A stretch of 52,307 bases of DNA from assembly GCF_003667345.1 (NCBI RefSeq), contig NZ_RCWF01000016.1, positions 1-52,307 of the forward strand, read 5' to 3'. Within the stretch, counting starts at the first letter, position 1, and each line of letters begins with the position of its first letter. The stretch is from Poseidonibacter antarcticus. Its GTDB lineage: Bacteria > Campylobacterota > Campylobacteria > Campylobacterales > Arcobacteraceae. This document shows, piece after piece, positions 25,323-32,961 of the stretch. A program made the position numbers and the translations under genes. Below the pieces are notes generated by a model. It was given only the letters and a program-made list of their open reading frames with translations, searched no databases and was not told the DNA's origin.

Positions 25323-25457
25323 GTTGATAATATGAAAATGCTAGGAAATAAATCTGAAGAGTATGAACAAGAATATAAAAAACCATATGAGTCCAAAAGT
25401 GATATTGAGAATAAAGCACCAAACTTAGATGAGATTCCTGATAAAATTCCATTTTAG
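25323..25457 (+). pseudogene. ssb: C-terminal scrap of a single-stranded DNA-binding protein gene
   Basis: The frame reads VDNMKMLGNKSEEYEQEYKK ... APNLDEIPDKIPF. The MLG(N/S)K segment after the OB-fold and the acidic DEIP-D-IPF tip are SSB hallmarks. A TGA directly upstream and the absence of the OB-fold show that only the tail remains. An ATG at 25332 could still give a 41-aa peptide carrying the SSB tip. Confidence 0.65.
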
Positions 25458-25558
25458 GATTGATTAAAACGATAAATAGTGTCGAAAATTCTTACGGTCT
25501 TATTTGATGCTTTAAAATATTTAATAATAGCACTACAATTACTTAGAATGTCATTATT

Positions 25559-26182
25559 TTATAAATGCTCTTTTGTGAGCACTTTAAACTCAACTCTTCG
25601 TGATCTTAGTTCATCTTGGCTAGTTTTATTTTCATCTTGATATAAAAGATTTGAAGAACTCATTCCATTAGCTCGAAGTTTTTTTTGAAGCCATTTTATA
25701 TTTGAAGATATGATGCTATCTTCAAGATTATAACAATATGTTAAAACATTACTTGCTCTTTTTTGAGATAGATTCATATTATATATATACGATTGTTTTT
25801 GGCTAGCTTCTCCCCAACCATTTGAGGTGTGTCCCTCTACTCTAATCTCTGCTATTTCTTTAAAAAATTGCCGTCCTGATAATAGTTTTATATATCTTGG
25901 GAAAAACTCATTTAAGATATTTTCAAAACTTTGAGGAATCTCATCACTTCCCATAGAAAAGGGAGAATCAAATCGTATAATATTATCCTTCGTAATGATA
26001 GCTTTCCACTCTTCTAAATCTTTGTCAAACTCTTTATGAAGTGCTTTGTTTAACTGTACTTTATATATTTCTTTTTCATTTAGAATTTGATATAAAAATG
26101 CAATAGCTATAAACATAAATATCATCATCAAAGCAGACATCACATCAGCAATATTTATCCAAGAAGTGTCATTTTCTTTCAC
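25559..26182 (-). CDS. ZorB/MotB-like OmpA-domain stator protein
   Basis: 207 aa, GTG start at 26182 (AGGAG upstream; overlaps the previous stop as TAGTG). One N-terminal transmembrane helix with the conserved acidic residue in SWINIADVMSALMMIFMFIAIAF (D13, equivalent to the MotB/ZorB proton-path aspartate). The periplasmic part is OmpA-like: IAEIRVEGHTSNGWGEASQ ... NLSQKRASNVLTYC ... ELRSRRVEFKV. It pairs with the ZorA-like gene to form a proton-driven stator-type complex, as in Zorya anti-phage systems. Confidence 0.8.
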   Translation of the reverse strand: MKENDTSWINIADVMSALMMIFMFIAIAFLYQILNEKEIYKVQLNKALHKEFDKDLEEWKAIITKDNIIRFDSPFSMGSDEIPQSFENILNEFFPRYIKLLSGRQFFKEIAEIRVEGHTSNGWGEASQKQSYIYNMNLSQKRASNVLTYCYNLEDSIISSNIKWLQKKLRANGMSSSNLLYQDENKTSQDELRSRRVEFKVLTKEHL

Positions 26183-26820
26183 TATAGTCTCCTATTTGCT
26201 TCTCTTAAAAGCAGTTGCATCTGCTCTTTGACTATTGAAGTAGATTGTTCTAGGGAGTTTTTTACTTCATTACTTGAACTAGAGAGGTTTAAGATAAGCT
26301 CTTCAATAGCTTTTTTCTCTTTGTCTTTTACTATCTCTACCTTTTCAAGTTGAGATAAAATATTTTCAAGATTCTTTTCACTTCTTGATATATGCGTTTT
26401 ATAACCCTCTTGCCATAAAATCATATTCTTTACAGCCTCATTTAACTGCTTGAAGTTGTCTCCAAATTGTTCTGTAAGGTTATGATTAAACTCTGTTACT
26501 ACAATCTCAAGGGCTTGCATTGTTTCACTTTTACTATCATGTTTTATAGGCTTAAATATAGAAAGTATTATAGAGAAGAATATCCCAACACCACTTGTTA
26601 TAAATGCAGTTTTAAGACCATTTAAAAGGTGGGGCATACTTGTCTTTATATCTGTTACATCAAAATGAAAAAGCCCTATAGCAATACCTACAAAAGTACC
26701 TAGAACTCCTAAAGATACTATTTCATTTTTATAGTTTCGTTTACTTTTTTTTTGAATACTTAGTGCAAATAGTACTAATATCCAAGATGTAATTCCTACT
26801 GTTATCATTGTATTGTTCAT
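26182..26820 (-). CDS. ZorA/MotA/ExbB-like proton channel protein
   Basis: 212 aa. Membrane helices at ~5-22, ~35-50 (VSLGVLGTFVGIAIGLFHF) and ~70-90 (LKTAFITSGVGIFFSIILSIF) carry the MotA/TolQ/ExbB core pattern LLNGLKTAFITSGVG. The cytoplasmic tail (~100-212) is a coiled coil. Zorya ZorA proteins usually have a much longer tail (700 aa or so in total), so this is a short-tail version. Confidence 0.75.
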   Translation of the reverse strand: MNNTMITVGITSWILVLFALSIQKKSKRNYKNEIVSLGVLGTFVGIAIGLFHFDVTDIKTSMPHLLNGLKTAFITSGVGIFFSIILSIFKPIKHDSKSETMQALEIVVTEFNHNLTEQFGDNFKQLNEAVKNMILWQEGYKTHISRSEKNLENILSQLEKVEIVKDKEKKAIEELILNLSSSSNEVKNSLEQSTSIVKEQMQLLLREANRRL

Positions 26821-26837
26821 GATTTTTCCTTTTTTAA

Positions 26838-27416
26838 TTACTTATGTGCATAAATAGCATCGAATTTTTTTACTTGAGCGTTGTATTTACTTACTACTAA
26901 TTTGTGGCTTAGTCTATATTTATAAGCTAGATGATTTGTATTGTAGTTTTGTAGTTCACTTAGCATAGAGCGAAATTCATTGAGTAATTTCCCATATTCT
27001 ATAAAGTTTACTATCATCTCCCCATCATTGATTTTAGTTCGTATTTGTTTGTGGATTTCATTTGTCTTTTCAAGGTTTGATAAAAGAAGTTTTTCATCAT
27101 CTTTTAAATCTTCTTCTTTTCTCTCCACTCCAAATATAGTTTTGTTTAAAAACTTTGAAAGAAATAATCCAATACCAAAAAACACTACCCCAAGAATAAA
27201 GCCACCTGAGTAAAGCCCAAAAAATGACAATAACCCTGTAAAGATATATACAAAAATAGAAGCGATGATGATACTTGCTATTTTTTCTTCCACATTTTTA
27301 CCACTTCCAGTTTGCAAAATATTATTTTTTATATCTTTTGAGCTGCTTATTAGTTTTAGTGTCCATAGCTTATATTCATCTAGAAGTTTATCTAGCAATA
27401 AAATTTGCGACATCAT
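26838..27416 (-). CDS. Membrane protein of the ZorAB-like operon
   Basis: 192 aa. A short helical N-terminus, then a hydrophobic double span (IASIIIASIFVYIFTGLLSFFGLYSGGFILGVVFFGIGLFL, ~47-87), then a long charged coiled coil with KLLLSNLEKTNEIHKQIRTKIN. Family not recognised. The start follows the 82-aa gene's stop directly (TAG ATG ATG). It probably belongs to the same complex as the ZorA/ZorB-like pair. Confidence 0.6.
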   Translation of the reverse strand: MMSQILLLDKLLDEYKLWTLKLISSSKDIKNNILQTGSGKNVEEKIASIIIASIFVYIFTGLLSFFGLYSGGFILGVVFFGIGLFLSKFLNKTIFGVERKEEDLKDDEKLLLSNLEKTNEIHKQIRTKINDGEMIVNFIEYGKLLNEFRSMLSELQNYNTNHLAYKYRLSHKLVVSKYNAQVKKFDAIYAHK

Positions 27417-27665
27417 CTACCCTAAAAGTTCTAAAAATAATATCGCACCACCAGCTACCATTGCACCTTTGCTAAAAGATCTTGCTTGGTTTACCTTATC
27501 TTTTAAAAGATCATCAAATTCACTTTGGGGTATTTCATCCTTAGATAAACCTGCATCTTTTAGATCTTTAACCACTTCATCATAAGCATATTTATCGATT
27601 ACTTTTTCATACTGTTCAGTTGTTGCATTTTTCATACTTTTTAGTTGATTTATTAGATCTTTCAT
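27417..27665 (-). CDS. 82-aa helical protein, first gene of the ZorAB-like operon
   Basis: DLKDAGLSKDEIPQSEFDDLLKDKVNQARSF then a hydrophobic end GAMVAGGAILFLELLG. It shares its motif with the 76-aa and 90-aa proteins at 6798 and 7665, linking two otherwise unrelated operons. Ribosome binding site AAGGAATGAG. Role unknown; the membrane-anchored end fits the stator context. Confidence 0.6.
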   Translation of the reverse strand: MKDLINQLKSMKNATTEQYEKVIDKYAYDEVVKDLKDAGLSKDEIPQSEFDDLLKDKVNQARSFSKGAMVAGGAILFLELLG

Positions 27666-27691
27666 CTCATTCCTTTTTGTTTTATAAAAAG

Positions 27692-27724
27692 ATTATAGAT
27701 AAAATATTAGACATATCTTGTCTA
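27692..27724 (-). promoter_or_regulatory. Island promoter motif for the ZorAB-like operon
   Basis: Gene-oriented: TAGACAAGATATGTCTA (27708-27724), 10 bases, TATAAT (27692-27697). Confidence 0.85.
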
Positions 27725-27850
27725 ACTATATAAATATTTATAAAAATCTATTTTTTTTTAAACTCTTATATAAGTTCTATAAACACAATAGTTGTGAGAT
27801 AGTCTTATGAAAAATAAAATGATTTATGAGCTTTCTTTTTAGAATTATTC

Positions 27851-29155
27851 CTAATTATAAACCTTTGCGAATTTATCATTATTTACTAGCTGTTTTATAT
27901 TTTGTATAGCATCATACATTTGTACATAAGAGATGATCTTACTATGTACAAATTTATATCCATCATCAATATTATTTTCTAGTATCTGTCTTACTGGATC
28001 TAGATCTTTTGCTTGTATATAGTTAAAACCAAACCATATTTCATAACTTGCAAGGTTAAGATTTCCTATAGTTCTTTTTAAACTCATAGTTTTCATATAT
28101 TTATCATACTTATCTTTTGAAAAGTTGTTTGCACTTAGATTTATAGATTCTTTAAATAGTTCTAATAGTTTATTTTCATTGCCTCTTGTTACATCACAAG
28201 CAAAAGTTATATATGGTTTATAAGATATAATTTGTGTACGAAACTGTATTCCATATGTAAGACCATTTTTTATTCTAATGATATCATTCAAAGATGTATC
28301 TGTAGCTAGTTGAGATAGATAATTAAGTGTAGCACTCATTACAAGAGTATTTTCAACTCCATCCATAACTATACTTGTCATAGCTTGTTTTGAGTTATTT
28401 TGTACTTTTAAAGTTTTATTTGTAGGAAGTTTTAAATGTTCTTGATACTCCTTGTGACTTACTTTATATGTTTGTTTTGAAGATACTTTAAATCTAGCTA
28501 ATTCTTTTTCTATCTTTTCTATGATCTGATTTTCATCTATGATTGTATTATCATAAGTAATATTGTACATTATATTTTCATGTGATAAGAATATATTTTT
28601 TATATCTATAGCATCTTGAAGTGTAAATGTATCTATAGTTTCAGGGATTCCTATTACATTATCCTCTATATGATAATCTAAAAGTTTTGTTTTTACATCT
28701 CTATAGAACATCTGTTGGAAATTGTCTTGACCTCTTTTTGCTTCATTATAAACCACATCTTTTTCTATATTAAATTCATCTTGAGATATTTTAGTTAGAT
28801 CATTTTGTGCTACATTACATACAAAGTTTATAGCTGTATCTATATTTGAAGCTGTTGTTTTAAACCAGTAGTTGATTCTATCATGATTTGTAGAAGCATT
28901 AAATACACCTTCATTTCTTCCAATATTCATAAGTTCATCACTTGTAAAATCAACTGGTGATTTAAAAGAAAGATGTTCGATAAAGTGAGATATACCATAG
29001 ATATTCTTAGCAGTTTTATTTTCAATAACTCTTTCAATATTTGATCCATACAAATTAATTAGTTCAAATTTAAAAAAGCCAGTACCAGGAAGTGCTAAGA
29101 AGTTGTATTTTTTACCATTTTTTTCTACAGTTTTGAAAGTTTTATTTGTGTTCAT
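27851..29155 (-). CDS. M16-family metallopeptidase
   Basis: 434 aa. Zinc motif H57-FIE-H61 (HxxEH inverse motif) in YGISHFIEHLSFKS, with the third ligand E138 in EKDVVYNEAKRG, 81 residues after the first histidine as in pitrilysin-type enzymes. N-terminal strand rich in L.G.G...F elements; C-terminal M16_C-like region. There is no signal peptide, so it is probably cytoplasmic. It forms its own unit with a strong island motif. Ribosome binding site AAAGGACCCAA. Confidence 0.85.
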   Translation of the reverse strand: MNTNKTFKTVEKNGKKYNFLALPGTGFFKFELINLYGSNIERVIENKTAKNIYGISHFIEHLSFKSPVDFTSDELMNIGRNEGVFNASTNHDRINYWFKTTASNIDTAINFVCNVAQNDLTKISQDEFNIEKDVVYNEAKRGQDNFQQMFYRDVKTKLLDYHIEDNVIGIPETIDTFTLQDAIDIKNIFLSHENIMYNITYDNTIIDENQIIEKIEKELARFKVSSKQTYKVSHKEYQEHLKLPTNKTLKVQNNSKQAMTSIVMDGVENTLVMSATLNYLSQLATDTSLNDIIRIKNGLTYGIQFRTQIISYKPYITFACDVTRGNENKLLELFKESINLSANNFSKDKYDKYMKTMSLKRTIGNLNLASYEIWFGFNYIQAKDLDPVRQILENNIDDGYKFVHSKIISYVQMYDAIQNIKQLVNNDKFAKVYN

Positions 29156-29181
29156 TTGGGTCCTTTTGTTTTTGTTTTGTA

Positions 29182-29214
29182 ATAATATAGTTTTTAATAG
29201 ACATATCTTGTCTA
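29182..29214 (-). promoter_or_regulatory. Island promoter motif for the M16 peptidase
   Basis: Gene-oriented: TAGACAAGATATGTCTA (29198-29214), 10 bases, TATTAT (29182-29187). The palindrome extends to 13-base perfect arms TTTTTAATAGACA/TGTCTATTAAAAA (29191-29203, 29209-29221). Confidence 0.88.
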
Positions 29215-29253
29215 TTAAAAATTAAACTCATCTTCTGATTCATATATCTTTTT

Positions 29254-30669
29254 TTAAAGTAGGATACATCCATTACCTAAATAATCTTTCTCTTTCATCC
29301 AACTTTCATTATCAAATTCTAATCCAAGATTAATAATCTCTTCATCAAGCTCATTATATTTACTATGAATGATATTAATAGTGTTAATATTTATAAGCTT
29401 ATGGAAGTTTTTTATGAACCATGGTAATAATTTATCATCAAAACATATTTTTTCTAAGTTTTCTAAATGAAGATATTCTAAAGATTTTTCATTAATTAGA
29501 GTGTTTTCAATATCTATCTCTTTTAAAGATTTCATATTTGATATAGATATAGGAAACTCCTTTATTGCGTTATTTGATATTGAAAGAGTTTTTAATTTTG
29601 TTAAACGATCTATATCTTCTGGTAAAGATTTTAGTTTATTACTATGTAAACAAAGTAATTCAAGCTCTTTTAATTCATATACACTTTTTGGAAACTCTTC
29701 TATTTTATTATTACAAAGTATAAGAGTATTACATTTTGAAATACCTATATCTTCTGGTAATAATTTTATTTTATTATTTATAAAATTAAATGAGAAGCTA
29801 TTTTTTTTAATTTCAAAAAGCTCTTTTGGAATCTCTTCTAATTCAAAGTCTTCAAAGTTTTCAAATACATTACATTGACGAACAAATCCTTTTTCTTTTG
29901 GAAATATCATCTGTTCTATATTATATTTATCTGCCCATTTTATTAGTTTTTCTATTTGCTCTATTTTGTCTATATTCTTTTTAAAAGAAATTCCGTATAT
30001 ATCTTCAAGGTCATCTTCATTTACTATTAAATTTACTTCATAATTGTTTGTTTGAACATGTGATAGTATTTTTTTATTTGTATATTCAAAAGTATCGCAC
30101 AGCTCATTTGGAAGATGGAAAATATAAGTAGTTTTTATATTTATAACAATTCCATTAAAATATGTTGCAACATAAGAACCATACTCATCTTCAATCTTTA
30201 CATCTAAGTAATTCTTTTTATCATCAATATTATGAGATATTATCTCTTGTCGTTTTTTAGAGAAATCTAAAAGTTCAAAAATATCAAGATCAACTTTCTT
30301 ATCTACTTCATCAGGTATAATAAATCCGATATCATCTAAATGCATAGTTAAATTACTAAAAATATTTTTTGTTGTATTAGGGTAAATATGATAAATATCA
30401 AATATATTTAAAGCAATTTTAGTTATCTTTGAATCATCACCAAAAAATTCATCCTCTTGTGTATAGAATACCAAATATTCATAGATTTTTTTATTTACAA
30501 TAAAAGTAAAATCATCAGCTTTGATTTGGCTTGTAATTTTTTCAAATAACTCTTTTGACTTCTACATACAAGCTATAATTCTAAATTTAACATCTCTTAA
30601 ATGCATAATATCTACATATGATTCATATTGCCAATTTTGTGATTCGATTGTGATTGTTTTTTCTTCCAT
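29254..30669 (-). pseudogene. LRR protein gene with one in-frame amber codon
   Basis: The frame opens at 30669 (MEEKTITIESQNW), 45 bases below an island promoter. It has a TAG as codon 36 (30562-30564) and then continues uninterrupted to 29254. An internal ATG at 30474 gives a 406-aa protein. Without the stop the product is 471 aa, paralogous to the 500-aa LRR protein: a DnaB-N-like start (SKELFEKITSQIKADDFTFIVNKKIYEYL), WADKYN linker, ~six leucine-rich repeats, and the same C-terminal end (ESWMKEKDYLGNGCILL). Single amber change, read-through or sequence error are all possible. Confidence 0.75.
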
Positions 30670-30697
30670 ATATGTTTGCCTTTTATTTTAATAAAGA

Positions 30698-30730
30698 ATT
30701 GTATCTACAACTATAGAGATATTTTGTCTA
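30698..30730 (-). promoter_or_regulatory. Island promoter motif for the interrupted LRR gene
   Basis: Gene-oriented: TAGACAAAATATCTCTA (30714-30730), 10 bases, TACAAT (30698-30703). The 45-base distance to the ATG at 30669 supports that upstream start rather than 30474. Confidence 0.78.
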
Positions 30731-30865
30731 AAATAAATAACTTATTCCAATTCTAAAACTTTCATCTTGAAATGAATTTATTTGATTATGATACTACCCT
30801 AAATCAACTCTTATATTTTTGTCAAACTTTATAGATTGAGTTATATCAAAAGTATTGATAAACTT
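30728..30865 (-). pseudogene. C-terminal scrap of a DUF4105-like gene
   Basis: Reads INTFDITQSIKFDKNIRVDLG, stop, YHNQINSFQDESFRIGISYLF, stop. This aligns with the last ~43 residues of the 611-aa-type protein at 3152 (LNTLNLTQSIKLKENIRFDI ... FGFVLNYIF). It is fused to the IS256 scrap, and its final stop lies inside the next promoter motif. Confidence 0.6.
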
Positions 30866-31128
30866 TTTTGATTAGTATGATATGTGGTTGATAGACCAGT
30901 TACTAAGTGGTGTACTTTTACTTTGCACTTGACAGTCTTTCCATTCTTTCTATTTTTATCTCCAGCAAATACATCTTGAGTTATATGAGAATCTATTTCT
31001 GCTTCTAAAGCAGCTTCTACTAATTGTTTTACTAGAGGAGCAAGTACTCCATCTTTACCATTAATATTTTTACCTGCAAGTAAATCTTGTACTGCTTCAT
31101 TAAAATCAAATTGTTTCTTCCCTTCCAT
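30841..31128 (-). mobile_element. IS256-family transposase N-terminal fragment
   Basis: FDFNEAVQDLLAGKNINGKDGVLAPLVKQLVEAALEAEIDSHI ... NRKNGKTVK is the typical start of IS256/mutator transposases, which are ~400 aa. Recognisable similarity ends near residue 65. The rest of the element is gone and it is joined to the DUF4105 scrap. Not functional. Confidence 0.8.
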
Positions 31129-31182
31129 CTATATCAATCCTTATAATATTTATTATACGAGATTTTCTAACACTCTCTTCAA

Positions 31183-31317
31183 TTAATAATCTTGGGATTC
31201 AGCTTTGAATTTTTCTCGACTGTACAATTTCTTAGATTTCATAGTTCTTGTAGTTGGGTTAAATCCCCAAGAAATTCTTTGTTTAAGTTTTGGAATTTTT
31301 ATAGTTATTTTTTTCAT
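31183..31317 (-). CDS. 44-aa basic protein downstream of receiver-HEPN B
   Basis: MKKITIKIPKLKQRISWGFN then PTTRTMKSKKLYSREKFKAE. It is a homologue of the 41-aa protein at 14260-14385 and sits at the same place relative to its receiver-HEPN gene. GGAG precedes the ATG by the same distance. The island promoter again overlaps the upstream stop codon. Confidence 0.75.
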   Translation of the reverse strand: MKKITIKIPKLKQRISWGFNPTTRTMKSKKLYSREKFKAESQDY

Positions 31318-31342
31318 GATATACTCCATTTATATTTATTGG

Positions 31343-31375
31343 AGTATATCTTATATTTTAGACATATTTTGTCTC
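31343..31375 (-). promoter_or_regulatory. Island promoter motif for the 44-aa protein
   Basis: Gene-oriented: GAGACAAAATATGTCTA (31359-31375), 10 bases, TATACT (31343-31348). It overlaps the first base of the receiver-HEPN stop codon. Confidence 0.78.
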
Positions 31376-32961
31376 TATTTGTGATTAAACATATTTTGTA
31401 AGTTTTCTAAAACATTAGTTACATTATAAGTTCTAATTTTTGGTGGGTTATCTATTATTTGTATCATTTTTTCAAGTTTCTTAAACCATTTAACAATTTC
31501 TTTATCAGTGACAAGTATATTTCTTCTTGAGTGAAGATAATCATTTCTTTTGTCGATTAACTTTTTCATATCAAGATTATCCTTTGTACCAAATTTCTCA
31601 AATAGTTTAACAATTCTACATCTTAATGCATTATACTGGCAATCATATGGTTCTTTATCCCAAAATGTCATTTCTTTTTCATTTATAAATATACTTAATA
31701 TTGTTTCTAAACTACTTGCAATTGAAACCATTGCATAAATAAACTTATTCTGACTATTATTATCTAAAATATCAAAAATATTTTGTGTTTCTTTTTCTAA
31801 TTTAATCCAGAATGATTCATATTTTTCTATAGAAATATTGTATTTATTAAATATATCTTCATCTAGAATCATTTTTATATTCACAGTAATGTCATAAATA
31901 GATTTTAGATATTTTCTATCTAGCCCCTTATCAATCAAACTTACTAACTTGTTAATATTCTCTATTGTATCAATATTTTTATCATCAGGATGTTCTTTTT
32001 TAATATATCCTAATATCTTTTTCTCATAAAGTCTTTCCAATATAGTACTCTTACTTGTTGCAGTAAGCATTATCACCTGAATACCTGCATTTATTTGATG
32101 TATTTTTTGAAGTATTCTAATTCCAGTATAATCATCTATATTTTCAGTTTCATGATCTCCTTGGGCAAGTCTTAGATCCAAAATTACTACATCAGGATTA
32201 AAACTTACAACTTTTTTTTGTATTTGCATCAAAAGATTAAATTTTGTTTTATCTTTAAAATCATAATCAAAATAATCAAAGTTTATACTCTCACTTTTAG
32301 TTATTGAAGTTAAGACATCAGCCCAACCTTTATTCCATTCGTCATCAATGAGTAAAACTTTACCTTCTTTAGTAGCAGATAGAATTTCAATATTTTCATG
32401 TACTTTGTTATTATTTAAAACTTTTAGATATTTAAAATAAAGTGTATTTTCAATCTGGTTTTTATTTTTATTAATTACATCACTTTCTATAGATAGAAGG
32501 TTTGACCATTTATATATACTCCATTTATTTGCAATATCATGATTTCCTGAGGTATCTTTAGGGCGTTCAATTATAATTTTATCTAAAAACTCATTTTTAA
32601 AATTAGTATTATTTAATTTCATATATTTACTTGGTAAATTATTTACAAATATACTTTTAGTAAAAAGTATTTTAGCAAATGAAGTTATTTTATTTAATGT
32701 AAAACCATCCAAGTCACTTATTATAACAATTGGTACAAATTTTTTATATCCTAATTCTGTAGAAAGACGTATATGATAAGCTAATAATAAACCTGTAAAC
32801 TCCATATAGTTTGTTGTCAAACGGTCTTTTATATAAATGATATCAAATTCTTTTTCTTTTATCTCATTCAGAATATTCTTAATTTTTGAAAACTTTAGAT
32901 TTACATCATAAGTATCTATTTTAGATACATTATTATTATGTATAAGTAGTTTTTTATTCAT
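31375..32961 (-). CDS. Receiver-HEPN protein (cluster B)
   Basis: 528 aa, equivalent to residues ~225-759 of the cluster A protein. 35-105: IIYIKDRLTTNYMEFTGL..AYHIRLS segment. 132-150: ERPKDTSGNHDIANKWSI. 200-326: canonical receiver with D206/D207, phosphoacceptor D262 (VILDLRL), T300 and K321. 355-500: HEPN with R472-NDYL-H477. It starts 8 bases inside the 220-aa gene, so the fused protein of cluster A is here two coupled genes. Predicted RNase output of the system (inference). Confidence 0.78.
   Translation of the reverse strand: MNKKLLIHNNNVSKIDTYDVNLKFSKIKNILNEIKEKEFDIIYIKDRLTTNYMEFTGLLLAYHIRLSTELGYKKFVPIVIISDLDGFTLNKITSFAKILFTKSIFVNNLPSKYMKLNNTNFKNEFLDKIIIERPKDTSGNHDIANKWSIYKWSNLLSIESDVINKNKNQIENTLYFKYLKVLNNNKVHENIEILSATKEGKVLLIDDEWNKGWADVLTSITKSESINFDYFDYDFKDKTKFNLLMQIQKKVVSFNPDVVILDLRLAQGDHETENIDDYTGIRILQKIHQINAGIQVIMLTATSKSTILERLYEKKILGYIKKEHPDDKNIDTIENINKLVSLIDKGLDRKYLKSIYDITVNIKMILDEDIFNKYNISIEKYESFWIKLEKETQNIFDILDNNSQNKFIYAMVSIASSLETILSIFINEKEMTFWDKEPYDCQYNALRCRIVKLFEKFGTKDNLDMKKLIDKRNDYLHSRRNILVTDKEIVKWFKKLEKMIQIIDNPPKIRTYNVTNVLENLQNMFNHK

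Noticed and set aside
25171-25452. 93-codon minus-strand frame between the RT and ZorB-like genes
   Set aside because: Biased, hydrophobic composition, no ribosome binding site, and it overlaps the RT promoter and leader RNA as well as the ssb scrap. Treated as chance.
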